Assembly: GCF_021018895.1 (NCBI RefSeq)
Contig: NC_079386.1
Coordinates: 1,426,001-1,490,000 of the forward strand
DNA length: 64,000 bases
Direction: 5' to 3'
Source: Seriola aureovittata
Lineage: Eukaryota > Chordata > Actinopteri > Carangiformes > Carangidae
Both the position numbers and the translations under genes were made by a program. The notes beneath the pieces were generated by a model. The model was not told the DNA's origin. It did no database searches and saw only the letters and a list, made by a program, of their open reading frames with translations. Below, piece by piece: positions 1 through 15,273 of this stretch (positions are counted from its first letter, which is position 1; each line of letters starts with the position of its first letter).

Positions 1-3000
1 GGAAACACATCAAAGATACCCCATGTCATGATTCATCATTGATTTCAATCTAAAACTCATCAAAGAATTTGTTAATAAAAAAAGATTTAATGGCAGCTTT
101 CAGTACTTACTATTATCAATACCGATCATTAAAGGCATTCCCTATTAAGTAAAAAGTGAAATCACAACACACCTAAATGCTATCTAGTTACATTAAAGTC
201 AGACTGAATAATACAGTGGGATGTGGAAGCCATGTGAAATGTGTTTTTACAGTCACTTGTAAAAGCAGTGGGAAGGCTGGTCATGGCTTCAGTATGTTTT
301 CCTGTCTCACACTGAGCCTTGCATCAACCTGATAGTCAGTGAGGACTGTAATGTCTCTATTATTAACATGTGCGTGTGGTGTGTGTGTTTGTGTGTGTGC
401 GTGTGTAAGTGATAGTGGAAGTGATGTGAGGAGCATGCATGTGTAAAGGGACCCAGTATGAGGAATAACAAGTGTGTGTCGTTGCAGTGTCGGAGCAGAT
501 GCCTCTGATAGAAAGCAGGTGGCTGTGATGGCTTGCAAAGCCCTCTCACCATAACAATAAGCCACAACTCCTTGTTCTACATTTTCTTATACGCACACAC
601 ATACACACACTGAGGCACAAGGGCTTACAGTGCAGTTTGTAATTAGAACCAGTCCACTGCCTCAGCTTCCTCCAGTGACCCCAGTGTATGTCTGGAAATC
701 ACAGCCCAGGTTTTCTCGGAAAACTAGATGAGAGAGGAGGAGTGAGCAGGACTGATGTCTCTCTGACTCTTCTTTGTGTCTCCCTCCTCTCCTCCTGTCT
801 TTTTAGCAAATTTTCCTGCAATCTAACAAGGTTTTGAAATGTTAAAAGATAAAATGCATAGGAGTGCTATTACAGCCCAGTCCTTTTTGGTCACCACACT
901 ACTTCTGAAACTCTTGACCTATCCTGTTAATAAAGACAAGACAAATGATTGAGAAAGTTGCTCTTGATAAATAAATATAAATACATTTCTTGTTGTCACT
1001 CCACCAGAAGACAAAAATTCACTTATCAATGAGGGAATATCGAGACTAGATACTTTCACTTTCCTGACCTCGTATGTGTTTGACAATCTCAACTCAAATG
1101 TCTACTTCCAGGTTTTTAGAGCTTTCAGTTGTGTCTCCATCTCTTGTGAATCTCAATTTAAATCAAAATTTTGCCAATTTTTACACCATTTTATTCAGGC
1201 CAATGCCTTGTGTTTAGACGATTTTACATTTTAGGACTTTGGCTTATGTTAAATAAAAAAGGGTTTCTGTCAAAAAAACTATAGTTAAATATTTGGTACT
1301 GTGACCCTGAATTGTATTAATGCTTGTATGAAGTCACAAGCATGAATAAAAAAAAAAAATACAATATATAGGCCTGCACTAACAGCATTAGATAAAAATT
1401 TTAAATAACATTGCACTAACCAAATAAAAACTAATATCAAGGGGTGTGGAAACAAGGCCGGGAATGTAAGCAGTCAGAAAAACACACAGGTTGTAAACAA
1501 CCTCTCAGTTTAGGTATATTCAAGGCCGTAAACCGCAAGTGAGGAATAAAAATAGGCCAAAAAACTTTTCTGTTTGTCTTTACTGCAGAATCAGAACTGA
1601 ATAATCTGTCAAGCAGCCAAGAATGATCAGTGTCACAGGATGCAATTATGAGGAACTCACAAGAGACAGTCTGAAAAATGTTAACTGCCAGAGAGAGAAA
1701 CTATGTGACCGAAACAAAAAAGAATTTGTTGCGCCTGAAAACATACCTGGACCCGCTACTCAAAACCACTTACATGTATTTAGAAATATATTTAGAAATA
1801 TACTAAATATAAATTATGAATGATGAATGATGATCAAACAGATCTATATTTATCTAACGGGCTATTCCAGTTTCCAGTCTAAATACTCACTACAGCCACA
1901 CAGTGTGCGTAACAGAAAAACTATGAAGATGTGTGAAAGTGAACAACGATTTGCAGCCTGGCTGTAAATTTGTGCAAACAAATAATACTAGTGATACCAA
2001 CAGCTAAGATGACCATTGCACAATGGGGATGCTGCATCAGCAAGGACGAAAATATTAAAGCGGAATTTAGACATACCGTAGCCGGCAATTAAAACACTAA
2101 AACATATTAAATGGAAATGTAGCACGTATATTCAAAAATAAAACTGTAAAAGTAACACACAATTTACGCGGGTTGTGCAGAATGCCAGCAGTAAAGTAAA
2201 GTTCTCATAAATATACTTGGATGTAAACCCAGTTACTATCTTTTATTTTCTTCCAGCTCTCTGTCCCTCTCTTGCTGTCTCTTTTCTCTGAAATTACCAT
2301 GCATCACATTTCCACACTGACCTCTGGATAAGCTGTCCAGGCAGAGAAAAAATCTCCTTTGCTCTGTCTCTCCACCCACCATTCTTTTATGTTGCATAAA
2401 TTTTAGCCGGCTGGAAAAAAGATAGAAGAGAGAAGGGGGGGGGGTGAAAGAGAAATGAGTAAACAGGGTAGGGTGTAGTAGAAACAAAGAAGAACATGAT
2501 CGAGTGGAGATGAAACACTCCAACCGTGTTCGGTCAGGTTTTAATATGTCAAATGCAGTTACAGAAGAGAGTATTTTATAAAGTGTCAGATGTGAGTTAC
2601 TGTGGGTGAATAAGTGCAATAAATAGAGGAGAGAGATCTGGTGGAAGAATGGGAGTAAGGAGGAGGAAGAGACAGTCTTGGCCATGGTCTGTCTGTGACC
2701 CGTCAAGGCTCAGAGCCGAGCCAAACCAGCGCTCTCTGCAAGACTGAGAGGCCGCAGCTTTAGAAGCTACATCAGTACTCTGTCAACCCCAAAGCCTGTG
2801 GCAGCCATTTTGATTACTCACTGTTATATAAAGAATAATTACTTGAGAGTAGCGCAGTAGATTTACAGTTAATTGTAAATGTTTAGTAAATGGACAGTGT
2901 TATTGCAATAATTATGGAAATTTTGGTTGTTTACTCCAATTTTGCCTCGTGTCCATTTGTTGATCCTCTGGAGCTGTCCATGTGACCCACGGTCTGGTTG

Positions 3001-3795
3001 TACATCTCTCTGACATGCTAAAAGCTGGTCTGTTAGTGAGAGAAGGATCCTTTGTCTTTGTTTCCTATCAATTTGATAGTTTGATGGTGGGAAGAATAAG
3101 AAGGTGTTAATTTTGGCTCCATAACTGCATGTCCTTAATATGAACTTCTTTAATGGCTTGTGACTGATGCCAGACCAGGTATCTCCGCTACAATGTAGAA
3201 CTGCCAACATACTGAATGATTACAATAAACTCAACGGTAAAACAAATGACACCAGTTAGCCTGTCTCTCTTCAGGTTGGATGAATGTGAAATGTGGTATA
3301 TTTATAATGTATCTTCATCATCATCACAGTGTATAAAATCCAGCACCCTGCTTTCATTCCCTCACTCTGCAACATGAATGTTTACTGTTGCCATGGCACC
3401 ATCATAATTGGTTTTATTTTCAGTTGTTCAGCTGATATCTTAGTTGGGTGTGAAATGAATTTTTAGGAATTAAATCCTGTGGCCTAGTTGACCTATCATC
3501 AACTAACAAACAGTATGACCAGTTAAGAATTTAGCCATAATGAACCACTTTTGCGTAACATCAACCCTTACATTAACTTTTACAACCTTTACATTACTTT
3601 TATTAACCTTTACATTGTGGGGACTTGCTTTTTGTCCCCATAAGGAAGACAAATCCTGATAATGTGACTCATCAGAGATCAACAGACACAGCAGGATATC
3701 CTCTAATCAAATACACAGCCATTGGGTTTAATTTTTGTTTAGAAAAGCTGCAAGTGCTCTGCTTTGAACCACCCTGTTGTCATCCCCTTAAGTTT

Positions 3796-3840
3796 GTGTG
3801 TGTGTATGTGTGCGTGCATGCGTGCATGCGTGCGTGCGTA
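3796..3840. repeat. Alternating purine-pyrimidine tract (GT/GTGC)
   Basis: A run of GT, then repeated GTGC and ATGC steps, all alternating purine and pyrimidine. Such sequence is prone to left-handed Z-DNA. It runs directly into TATAAAAGG. Nothing else marks a promoter here. Confidence 0.8.
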
Positions 3841-6800
3841 TAAAAGGTCATTAGGAAATCACTGCAAAACACAATTGAAGTCCAAATCAAACCAGAATGT
3901 TAAATGCAACCATTTCAGCTCAGGGAAAACACATCATTCATTCGCTTTTCCAACACATCTAAGTATACATATACATTATACATTAATGTAAGCATTTTGG
4001 AAGACACATTTAACTTGTGTTTCCTTTTGGCAAAAATGTGTAACATTAGCCAGCAGAAAACTCAGCAGGTTAAACTGGGTAACAACATCAAAAAGTAAAG
4101 CATGTGCAGGAGCATAAATCAGAAAAAGTGGTGGGTTTGCTCAGACATACACACTGTATACACTCAGAGAGAAACAGGATCTTCTCATGTCAGTGTGATT
4201 TTCTCCACAGCCCTCAGATCATAAATCTTCTCAGTGACCTAAGAAAGAGGATCACTGCGTCATGTTACATGCCACACGAACACATACACATACATTTACA
4301 CATACAGTAAACAAGGTCTGGCTCCAATTGGATCATAAGACCAAGTGTGACAAAAGCCAATTGAAGTCTTGTAGTATGACCAGAATCTCTCTCTTTCTCT
4401 CTCTATCTCTTTTCATATCCAAGATTTATGCTACACTAATATTGCTCTTTGATATTTGGCACGAGATACAGTCCTGGTTACTGGCTCAGCCACATGAACA
4501 TTTTCCATCGAAATGTCAAGTAGTTTGAACAAAACTCCTGAAAAATAAAATGTTACTTCAATTATGGAGTAGACAGCCAGTGGGAAAAAGAAGAGAAACG
4601 ATTGGCTGTGAAAGACCAAATTTGTTGGCCTCTGCCACATCCTAATGTCACTATTCCATAATATACACTGATCTTAATTATTTACCTACCTGATTCTGGG
4701 CTCCAGACTAACTTTTTCGCTACAGTATGGCATCAATATGGCCAATTATGATATTCGATGGTCTTCCATTATCAATGACGATATAGATTCTTTGAAGATG
4801 TCGGTGTCAACATACCACGGAGCAAAATGATTTCAAATTGTGCTATTCACACCGTTAGAGACTGTGTATGCTGCTCACATGCTATTAGGTTTTCTGTGAG
4901 ATTGAAAAAATACTATTGTGATATGATGATATGATATTCAAGCATACAGAGCTCAGCTACGCCGGGCCCATATTATATTTCCACCGCTTTATCTATATAT
5001 CTACAGACCACTTCATCTATGGAACATGGTAACTGCATTGCTAAATTGATTGTTCTGCATGTTTCATTAGTGCGTGATTCACATGTAAGTAAGTGCAGGC
5101 AGAGAGAGTGCAGGTAGTCACACCGACTGAGCCAGTGAACGTAAAAACTACTTTAACTACCTACCAAGGAACCTAATGAATAATGATCATGCACTTACAT
5201 AGATGCCACCATGTTTAATTTTAACTCACATTTTATTTGCAGTCTGAAGCCCTGTGACTGTAAACAGGCAGGGAACTACTGTAAAGGAGAATGAGGCTTC
5301 TTGTGCATTTTAACACAGTCCACACACCACACAGCCTGTAAACAGGTATTAATATTTAAAATCACACCTATTCCTGCCTGAACTTTTTTATTCTAATATT
5401 CTTGATCAATTTACCAACTATTTTCTTCTTTAAGAGAATTATTCAGTGATAGGATAACCACACATGTAAACCATAGATAAATGTATGATGTGGAAAAACA
5501 TATATACTTAAATGCTTATATTATTCCAAGTTCCATTACATTATATTTTTTCAACATGACTCTTAGGTTGTGCTTTGTAGACAGGCAAGGTATCTGGGAC
5601 TGAACCAATGGTTATTCTCATTTCTGAATATATTTAGATAAATTTGGTTAGTTTAGTTATTTAGTCCAAAAGTCCAAAAATAGTAAATAATTACCATTAC
5701 AAGTTCCATGAGCCCAAAATGACGTCTTTAAATTGCTTGTCCGACTGTTAACTCTGAAACTCAAAGGTATTAAGTTTGGTAAGACTCAAACCAGATAAAT
5801 CCTCATATTTTAGTAGAGGCTGGGACAAGCAAATGTTTGGCTTTTGTGATAATTGTTTTAACGCTGATGCTTTAACATCAGTCAGTATTCCAGTCACATC
5901 ATCAGTTGCATCCTAAGGGGCCGTGTGAGGCTCCACGGCAGCTCTGCTTGAGCAGAATATGGACCAGTCCTCTTGTTGAGACACAAATGATTTCCATCTG
6001 TGTTGATGTTGGAGAGCGGTGCCACCCCCCTTCACCTCCTCCCTTGCCCCTTCCTCCTCTCCTCCCTTGTCTTCTCCCAAAACAGACATTCCCTCATTCC
6101 ACGACTTCTAACAAAGCCATAGACTTGTGTTGCATCATGCATGCGCTAAAAATTCACAGCATGAGTCGTGTTTGTCTGCTTTCTGTTTTGCACTTAGAGC
6201 AGAAGCGCATGGAAATATGTTGATGCGGTGGACATGCTGTAAACACACAAGCTGTGTTGCACTATCCTTAGCAGTCTGGGTCCCATTTGGAATTAATTTC
6301 CTCCCCTTCTCATTTGTAATTAGACAAGCCCCCTACTCCCCAAGCACTGTGATAGACAAATATGCATCTCAGCCAAATCTTTGTGTTCAAATGCAGCCAA
6401 TAGTGTATACACATTTAAATGCATTCTTCTCACAGCGTTTCTCACCCACTGCAAGTCATTGTCATGTTGGTGGCCGTAGACCAGCAGCTTTATATCTGGA
6501 ATAAATGTAGGTCTGCTATATTTTTCCAAACCAAATGTTTTCTAGCCTGAAGGGGAAACGCATTTTAGCAAGTAAATGTGTCATTGTGCTGTGTCAAACT
6601 ACAGATTGCATGTGCAGCAAGAGTTGGCTCGCAATCACACAATTTCAGGAGAAGCAGTCCTGCTTTTGTGTGCCTTTAGAAATGATTTGCCTTCAGGAAT
6701 TTGTCACACTGCATTGATTCACTGATTTGGTCTCCTTTCAAATCTTTTTTCATATTTGACTTCATTCCTCAGAGGGGTTCCTGTACTTGGCAGTTCAGTC

Positions 6801-9800
6801 AACCACAGCAATTCAATGACATCAGCACTATTGTGTCATCGACTGGAGACAGGAAATGACATAGTTTCATATTGTAAGGTGTCACACTTTATCACTGGGG
6901 TAACCAAACATGTGGTAAATTGGACATTGATAAAGTCTTAACGGCAGTAAGCAGTGGGACTTAACTAAGTGACACATGCCCACACATGGTTAATCCTGAG
7001 GGCCAGAACGTTTCAGCTACTTATACTGACACTCTTTGGAAAAAGTCCCTGCTGAGAAACTGGAGCGTGCATGGAAAACCTATTTCACAACTTTTTTCCC
7101 CACTGAAGTGCTTTGGAAGGCTTTTTACAATGCCAGGATTTTTTTCCTGACGCATGATGTGATCAAAGTGACTTAATAACACACTGAGGGAAAATTGAAG
7201 CTATTTCTGCAGTCTGGTTGACATCTTCTGCCCACCACCACGACCTTTAATTGGAAATGTCCATTCATTCTATCTGTTTATGACATGATCATTGTCCAGA
7301 AACATCTGCATGCATAGATGGTGATGTAACATGATTACTAAAACATTCTATGAACAAAAAATATATGAAATCGCAATCTTTTTGCATTTGTTTCTTTTTA
7401 AAGTTTTTTCCTTTGTTACTTATTTGGGTTGGTAAGCCTGTTGATATTGTAATCTTACGTGTTTATGTTCATCATTCGTTTTACTTAGTGTGTTAAGTTT
7501 GATCTGTGTTTAGAATCCCACTCCATGTCCAGCACACGATGAGAACATCATATCTGCAGTTATCTGTCACTGACAGCTGGGCTGCTGGGATGAAAATCGC
7601 CAACGATCATTCAAACAGACAGCATAACGAACTCTTCTGCTGTCTGTGAATCACAGAATCTGGCTTTCCACTTTCTTCAGTGTGATTGCTCAAGCAAAAA
7701 ACTTTTTTTGCGACCGTTCTGACGATCACCAATTATCAATATCATCGTTCATCGGCACAACCCTAGTAGTAAGTAATCTTACATAGTCAGACTTCCAGCT
7801 GATGCCTGGGAAAACTTTTGTCTTACTACGTGGGTGTCCTTTCTGAGCCAATGGCAGAAGTAAACACACTGGACTGTAGTCATTCAATTTCTAAAGAACT
7901 ACTATGCATCACAGGCTGATAGCTTATCACAAATATCAGCATTGCTGTGGATGTCAAAATTGCGGTAGATGTTAGAAACTAGTTTATATCCCTTCCTTTC
8001 CACAAAGAGGCACCAAGTGGTGGTTCAGTATGCCTGTAGAAGTACCTCCTCCCACATAGAGGCCAAACCCCTTCCTAACTAAGCTTGTAGGTGTTTGCCA
8101 TGTTTGAAAAACCTTCAGTGGAAGGAGCCTTTTCTATCTACTGATTGGGAGTATAGTGTATTTAAGAATTACGGATAACATCTGATCTAATTTGTTAACT
8201 AATAATTTGATGAAGTAAGCATTTGGTTAATTATTATTTTGAATATTTATGGTAGTTCAATGTGCAAATATTCATGATTTACAGGCCAGATTTAGGATTT
8301 CTTTCTTTGTTTAAAAGCATGGAAATCATCATGGAAATCAACGTTCATCAAATAAACAATTGCAACAATTATTTCCTGAAATGTTGAAGATACTGTGTTT
8401 GAGGTAATGTCACAGTTACATAGTTTGTCCCCCAGAGAGCATTGAAAAGTTTATTTTTTAACTCTAAAATGTCTCGCATATCTTGGTCACAGTTCTGTAA
8501 TTAATAAACAAAATTGGGATACTGGTTCCATTGCAGGCATGGACCTACTTTGTAGCACAGGGAAAACAGGGCCACCCCACCCTTCTTTTCCAAAGCCGTG
8601 GACGACCAGCTCCCGCCGGCTTCCGCTGGCTCCTGCTGACCCACATTTGCACCTCATTGTGAGGTGAGAGAAATGCAGGAAACACCCAACCAATCTCAAT
8701 CTACAGTTGTTTTTTCAGCTCAGCTAGCGAGCTGGCACGTCTGCAAGTAACGACACTCTAGTGAATGCACCTGTTCAGCAAAATACACACTTAACTCGCC
8801 AGCCCGAGGGAGGAAGGAGGGAAAGTGATGGAGGGGAAGGGAAGAATAGAGTTTAACATGGGAGTTGTGAGAAGTGTTTTCTTTTGTTGAAGGTAACACT
8901 AGCATGGGTGGTTCATGTATAAACACAGAGGTGGAACACTAATATGTTTATTTCAGAGGTTGGCAGGTCATGAGCTTGGCTGAAGCCCTGCGTCCTGCAG
9001 AAGAGATTTTTAGAGAGATTTAGTATCACAGTATAGTTTGTCTTTTGTTTTCTTGTTTCTTCTCATACTAGCTTTCTGTGTTTGAATGCATCATAGCATG
9101 TATATGTGTGAGGTGAAAAGGGGGCTCTCATGAAAAGAGTGTGTGTTGGCTAATCAGCTGACATCCGCACTGAGTTCCTTTTCCACACAATGAGCCTTTC
9201 AGTATTGGCGCTGGAGAGCTGCCATTGTTGCAACCACCATAATGAATGCTGTGGTTTGTTATCACACTATTTCCACTGATTACTCAGATTCATACACACA
9301 GTATGATCTGACACTAGGTAGTAAGGTTAATGCTGTTTGGTATTAGACGTATTTTCATTTACTAATACTGTACAGTTGACAATGCACAATAGTCAGCAAA
9401 TAATGAATCTTAAGTTATAGAAATGTATTTGCCAAGCTTCCCATTACTCTTCATTCTTGTAGGCTTTTCTATTGTCAAAATTAAACATGCAGTTCTTGCT
9501 TTGGAGCATAAATCTCACATTTGCAGAGGTTGTCCAGGTATGTTCTCTGCATCTTCTAGAAATCCCATCTGTGTGTTTTTCAGTCACATGCCCACACACA
9601 CAGCTGACAGGTTAGGATTTTTTGGGTTTACGTTGGGCAATAAAATTGATTACATGAGTCTTCAGTAAACATCCTTATCTGTATCTGGATACACACTGGG
9701 CTGTAGCACGGCATTTAGAAAAAATGCTAACTGAGTAGCAATACGTCCACAAGGCTCACTCACACCGAATACATACTGTCACTTCCAGATTATCTAGACA

Positions 9801-10384
9801 CATTGTGCTTCAGCAGAGATTCAGAACAAACTGTAAAGTCATAAAGCATTTTCTGTTCTCTAGTTGCTAGTTGTCTCAGGGTTATCCTGGGACAAAGGCA
9901 GGACGTGCGGGGTGCTGGATGATGGGTAACTGCACCACTGCCTTTTGCTCTTTGTGCTTTCATCTTCTCCTGCAGTCTGGCTTCAATTTATAACTCATTG
10001 CTTTAGCTTGACCTCATGCTTAAGCTTCAAAGAATGCATAGGGGGAAGGGGTGTGTGTGTGTATTGATATCTGTCCACATTTTGTTCCATCTGTCCTTTC
10101 TGTGCCTTTCAGTATGACTGCAGGTTTTAAAGCTTTGACAAGGCTCATACTCTTGCATGCTGCTTGAAAACCTGAAATGTTTGGAGGTATGCTGATATAA
10201 GAGCAACTGATCTGAAACATTCGGTAAGTCCTTGATTTATCTGACAAGAAACAAGACTGAAAACGCATGTGCTTAGATAAATATAGGTGGCAGTAGCTTA
10301 GAAATGAGAGGAGCAGTTGGTACTAGCTGCAAAAATCTGGTAAAGGAAAGTCAAGGAGTACCATTCCCCCCCTCCCTCAAATAA

Positions 10385-10590
10385 CTACTACCCATGTGAC
10401 CTTGAGCAAGACACTTAACTTCCAGTTGTACAAGTAGAGAGGCAATCAGAGGCCAACAGTAGAAGACTGTGGTTTCACTGTGCAGCTCCCAGATGTGAAT
10501 GTGTATAACTGTGAAGCAGGGTGGTGCTGGAGAAGAGCATAGGCCTCAGCAAAACCCTGCTCTGGATAAATAAAGTTTAAGCAAACCTTA
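10385..10590 (+). mobile_element. SINE-like interspersed repeat fragment
   Basis: The stretch contains TGACCTTGAGCAAGACAC, a phrase typical of the body of tRNA-derived teleost SINEs, and ends near an AATAAAG-containing tail. No intact tRNA-like head with A and B boxes is recognisable, so it is a truncated copy. Family assignment is from memory and tentative. Confidence 0.45.
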
Positions 10591-10704
10591 CAAAAACCTT
10601 TCACCATAATCCTTGCCTTGGGGAAACTGAAGGTCTGGGCAATATTTATTAGGTTTTCATTAACAATTGTATGTCCTTCAAACAGAAGTAGTTGATGTTC
10701 AGTT

Positions 10705-10736
<32 letters not shown>

Positions 10737-10737
10737 G
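10705..10737. repeat. Poly(A) followed by (TA)n
   Basis: Sixteen A bases followed by about eight TA steps. A simple repeat in the afap1 5' intron. Confidence 0.9.
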
Positions 10738-13700
10738 AACTTACAATCTGAACCAACACTTCACCTACATATGCAGTACTTGCCTTTAAGGTACAGTTTT
10801 TAACAAGGCATTGAACATGTATATTTATGTTCCTGTACAAATGTAATGGGATGAACCAAAATGTACTGCTACAATAAACTGGTGGATAAATAAGGCATTA
10901 ACAGTGCTAAAGGCTTACATCATGGCCATCAGTTTGAACTATTTTCACTTAATGCCAGTTTGCTATGGTGGATGGCTCTAAAAAACACAAGACCCATGAG
11001 CCTCTGCTGTTGTTGCTGTGGAAAGGAAACCAGTCAGAGGCACAATCAGTGCTGTAGCAAGTTAAGAACTCTTTTGTTGCAGAAGGAAACAAAACAGTGT
11101 GCTGTAGTTGACAAACCCTTCCCAAAATTGACCCAGAATCTGAAAGTAAACTGATTTAAAGCTGTGGAATGAGCAGAGTACTAAAGATAACTTGAATGCA
11201 CATTGGGAGTATTGAATTTTCTCATTGCAGTTTTATTCACATAGGTACTTTTTGACTTCTTATAAAAACACCAGATATTTTCTATGCTGTTGAATGACCT
11301 TTGTATTCAGGATTCAATTAGGAGAGTTTCATGCTCAATCAAGCCACAGGAGTTTTCCAGCCGTCAGTCACCAACCAATGTCGAGAAGGAAAATGAACTC
11401 TGACTCTGACTTCTCCGACCAAGTCAGTGGTTACAAGTCAAACAGCTTTCATTTTGTAACATTTGCTGTAAAAAATCAAAAAAACCCATTAGGATTAGCA
11501 CCAACTGGAAACATTATGTGCTTATACACTGGGTTATTTGCCAAGAATCATGGGAAATGCAGTTTTCCCTTTCCAAATCCCTTCCTAAGGGAGTGCCTTT
11601 CCTGTGTCCACTCAGTTTATCCATTCCAGCGTCCCACTGGCACTGTAGCAGAAACATTTATTCAAGTCCAGTCCTCCTACGCAGGACAAAAATGGATGCT
11701 TGGCATAAATGTTTGGATGTAAGTTTCAGGCCAGCCAGAGCAGCAGACAACCCTCTCACTCCAAGTATCCAAACCAAGGTCAAGACTCTTTTACCACCAC
11801 CTAATTACACATTATGACTGTGGAATTCTAACATTTCTGATCTGCATCCATGCACATGACCTGCATGTGCTGCTCTGCTCATGGTTGTTGCAGCGTTTCC
11901 TCTAGAAATGTAATGTAAGTTGGTTAAAAGTTCCATTAAGTATGATAATAATAAGGATGAGCCACTGTTGGTTATTTTTTACTGTTTTAATTTGAGGGTA
12001 ATTTTTACTTTATTTTTACTTGATAACTGAAAGAACATTTCTCAAGGAAAAAAAGCAGCACAAAAACTGTTCCATGTCTGCATGTATAAAGTGAATAGGT
12101 ACTAATGCACACTTTGGCATCCTTCCATCCATCCATTTTGCCAAGCAAAATTTTTCAGCAGGACCAGTGGTGTTTGACAGCCAACCTGCTGAAACTGTAG
12201 AAAGTTGCAGGAATTTCCTGACGGAAAAGCTAGTAGAAATCTCTGTGTTATGTTATTGTGTTGTATTGTTTTCATGTTTTCAGCCGTGTCTGTGTCTTAT
12301 TTTGGGTTGTTTATCAGCAGGATTACACAAAAAGCACTGAATTTGGAGGAAAGAACCCATTCAATTTTGGGGCAGATCTGGATTATTGACTATGAATTTT
12401 TGTCTGGTGTATTTTGTCTGACACTGGCCATGGCCTCTAGTTACCTTTCTTACCTTATTATCACTGTTGATTGCAGTAAGTGGACCTTGAATCTTTTTTT
12501 TTTTTTTTTGTCAATACATTCTATTCAACTTGTGAATATGCCAGTAAAGACCCCTGCAGTCATTGTTTTATCTGCAGTATTATCTGAAAAGGTTCCCCGA
12601 AAGAGTAATTCAAGTTCCATCTTATCTAATCTCATTTGAAACGGATGAAGGAAACTGGTTAGAGGAGATTCTGAAGCTTACCTGGTGAGCCCCTAACCCA
12701 GATTTGGACTGGATAGGATACTGCCATGTGAAGATAATGAACAGATGTTTAGAGATCTGTGGAGCATTTAAAGCTGATCAGAGATAGACTGCAGAGAAAT
12801 GTGGGCGTGTGTTGGTGATGATGCAGTGTGTGCTTACGGTCAGCAGGGGGCCTTATGCACTTTGATCGCAGTGACCTCCTGTGTGTGTCAGTGCTCCATT
12901 GTAATTGATCTGCTGATCACTTGTGTGATACGACCAAGCTGTTGTTTTGACGAATGGAAGCAAAGGGAAAAGTTACAGTGTGTTTATGTGCATGTCTGTA
13001 TACAAGTGTGTTTGTATGCAAGCACACCCCCTTCTCCCAAGTGCCTCTAAAGCTTTGACTCACTACATAGCAAAGCAATGGGATCACATTCTCTGAGGTA
13101 TAATGTAATGTATTCTACTGCACTCAGGGAAAAAAGCTTACCCAAACAATCGGTTTCTGCGTGATCATTAACGTATCATTGTTGTGCAAAAGTTTTCTAA
13201 TGGACGTCATTGTGATGTAAGATATAAGGCTTCAGACTTAATATCAACAATCTCCCGCCACCAAAGCAGACAAGTCCAGTTTCACATCCGCTTCTCAAAC
13301 CTGACATTGTACCTTATTGCTCGACTGTTGAGGCTGAGTGCTTTTGTTCTTTTCAGTTCTCTGCCTTTCTTTCCTTCTGTGTTCCTCTCCCAGGGATTTT
13401 TTTTTTAGGGCTGGTTTAGGGAGGAGAACGCTGGCGGGGCTGGATTTGAGCAGGGCAGCATATCCCTGCCAAGAAATGAGTTCACCGAACTGCAGTTTCC
13501 TCCAAAGGAGATGCGATAAGGTTTCTGCGAGAGGCCTGGCCCAGCACTTGATTTACAGATGAAAAAAGGGAAACAGACAGGATGAAGAGGAAGATTAATG
13601 GTGGGGAGGGGATGTATTGACTGAGACAACAGACAAAAGTGGAAGAAACAAATTTTTGCATTGTGCACGGTAAACCAAGAATGCCTGAGAAAACAATTTA

Positions 13701-15273
13701 CATTGAGTCTTAAAAGTTATTTGAACAAGGCACAGTTTGAAAGGCTCGGTTCCAAATGACCTGTTAAGTTGGATCAAGACAGATGAACAGGGAGGAAAGA
13801 AGACTGTAGTGTTTGGCTTGAAAGAAAGTCAGGTCACGGAGTTTGAAACATTTTGAATGAAACAGTGGAATTGCAAAAGAGAAAGAGTTGTATTCATCAG
13901 GTAGGTTAATATCCTGATATAGTGCCCTTCAGGCTCCATGCAAACATTTTCCACTGAGTTTCTCATTATTTTTAAAGTCTTATTATAAACAGTTCAAATT
14001 CTAGTTGCAGAAAAATGATGTGATCAAGCCCACACACTTAATTTCATTTCAATATAACAAGAACATTTGCATTTTTTTTGAAAGATATGAGCTCTGTCTA
14101 TCGATCAAGGCCCCCCCAAAGAATGGTTGACTCTTTTGTTTTATTCCTTCATTTTATTCTTTTTGCAATGTTCTTTTGAGTATGAATACAGACCCCTTAG
14201 TGACTACACTAAACTCAAAGTTTACTTAATTGCTTTTTCGAGAGCTTGTGACCATATCCCAAGGCCTCCTTCGGTTAATGGAAAACCTAAAGATGATAAG
14301 TACAGTATCATAGTGACAACAGACAACTTATTACCAGGCACATTTCATACTCATTAAAGATAAATGAATATTAAAAATGTATGATTTTTCACCTACACAC
14401 CCAAAGCTAACCTAGACACATCCTACATCTAATTCAGCCTAAGGAATAACCAAAGAAAAAGGATATAACAAAAGGAAAAATGATCTACCAATAATATAAT
14501 CACAGGTCATCTTTATAAAAATGACAAGTGTAATTTCTCTAATAGATTTTCTTCTCTTCTTCTTTCTCCAATATGCTTGTTCAAATAGAAATCAATAGTT
14601 TCCTTTCATCACAGCAGCCGCCATGATTACAGCAGAATGACTTTAATGTTGGACTGTCCACTGTCATGGCACAGTGACGCATACTTTCTGCACTTTGAAG
14701 AAGTTAGCCATTGAGGCTGCACGTCAGCCAAACCCTTTTATGAAGGTTCCGTGTTGCTACAGCAACGGATGCTAACATCACTGCAGCGCTGATGCCTGAT
14801 TAGGTCAGCTGTAACCAATGGCCCATAGCACATAGATTTTCATAACAGCTAGGGAGTTTCTGCCCTTTATATCCGGCCCACCAGCGGAAAATTGCTGCCA
14901 CCAGTAAATAAAATAAAAAGAGAAATCAACTGGGTTTTCCATTTGAAGGAAAAAGTCTGCAGACATCGCGGCTTGTTCATGGTCTTTTGAAAAGGGCTTT
15001 CAGGAAGACTTGTGTGGCCTTATAAGGTCTTTACAGCCTGGCAACATTTTATGCAGTTTGAGGTTGTCTGGTACAGAACTGTAGCCTCTGTAGCCCACTT
15101 ATTAGAATGAGACTCCAGAAGAAACATTGCCTGTGTTGATCCATGCTGTACTGCTGAATAACGGCCATTTGACATCAGTAAGATCACAACGTAATGTCTC
15201 TCTGGGAACAAACAAAATCAAAGACACACATTACAGTACTTTTTCACTGTAGACATTTTAAAATCTCGGATAG

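Noticed and set aside
3839..3847. TATAAAAGG as a promoter TATA box
   Set aside because: No CpG content, initiator or downstream exon supports it; it probably occurs by chance after the GT/GC tract.
15020..15211. Possible signal-peptide-like minus-strand ORF
   Set aside because: Short, no homology, no nearby exon or promoter.
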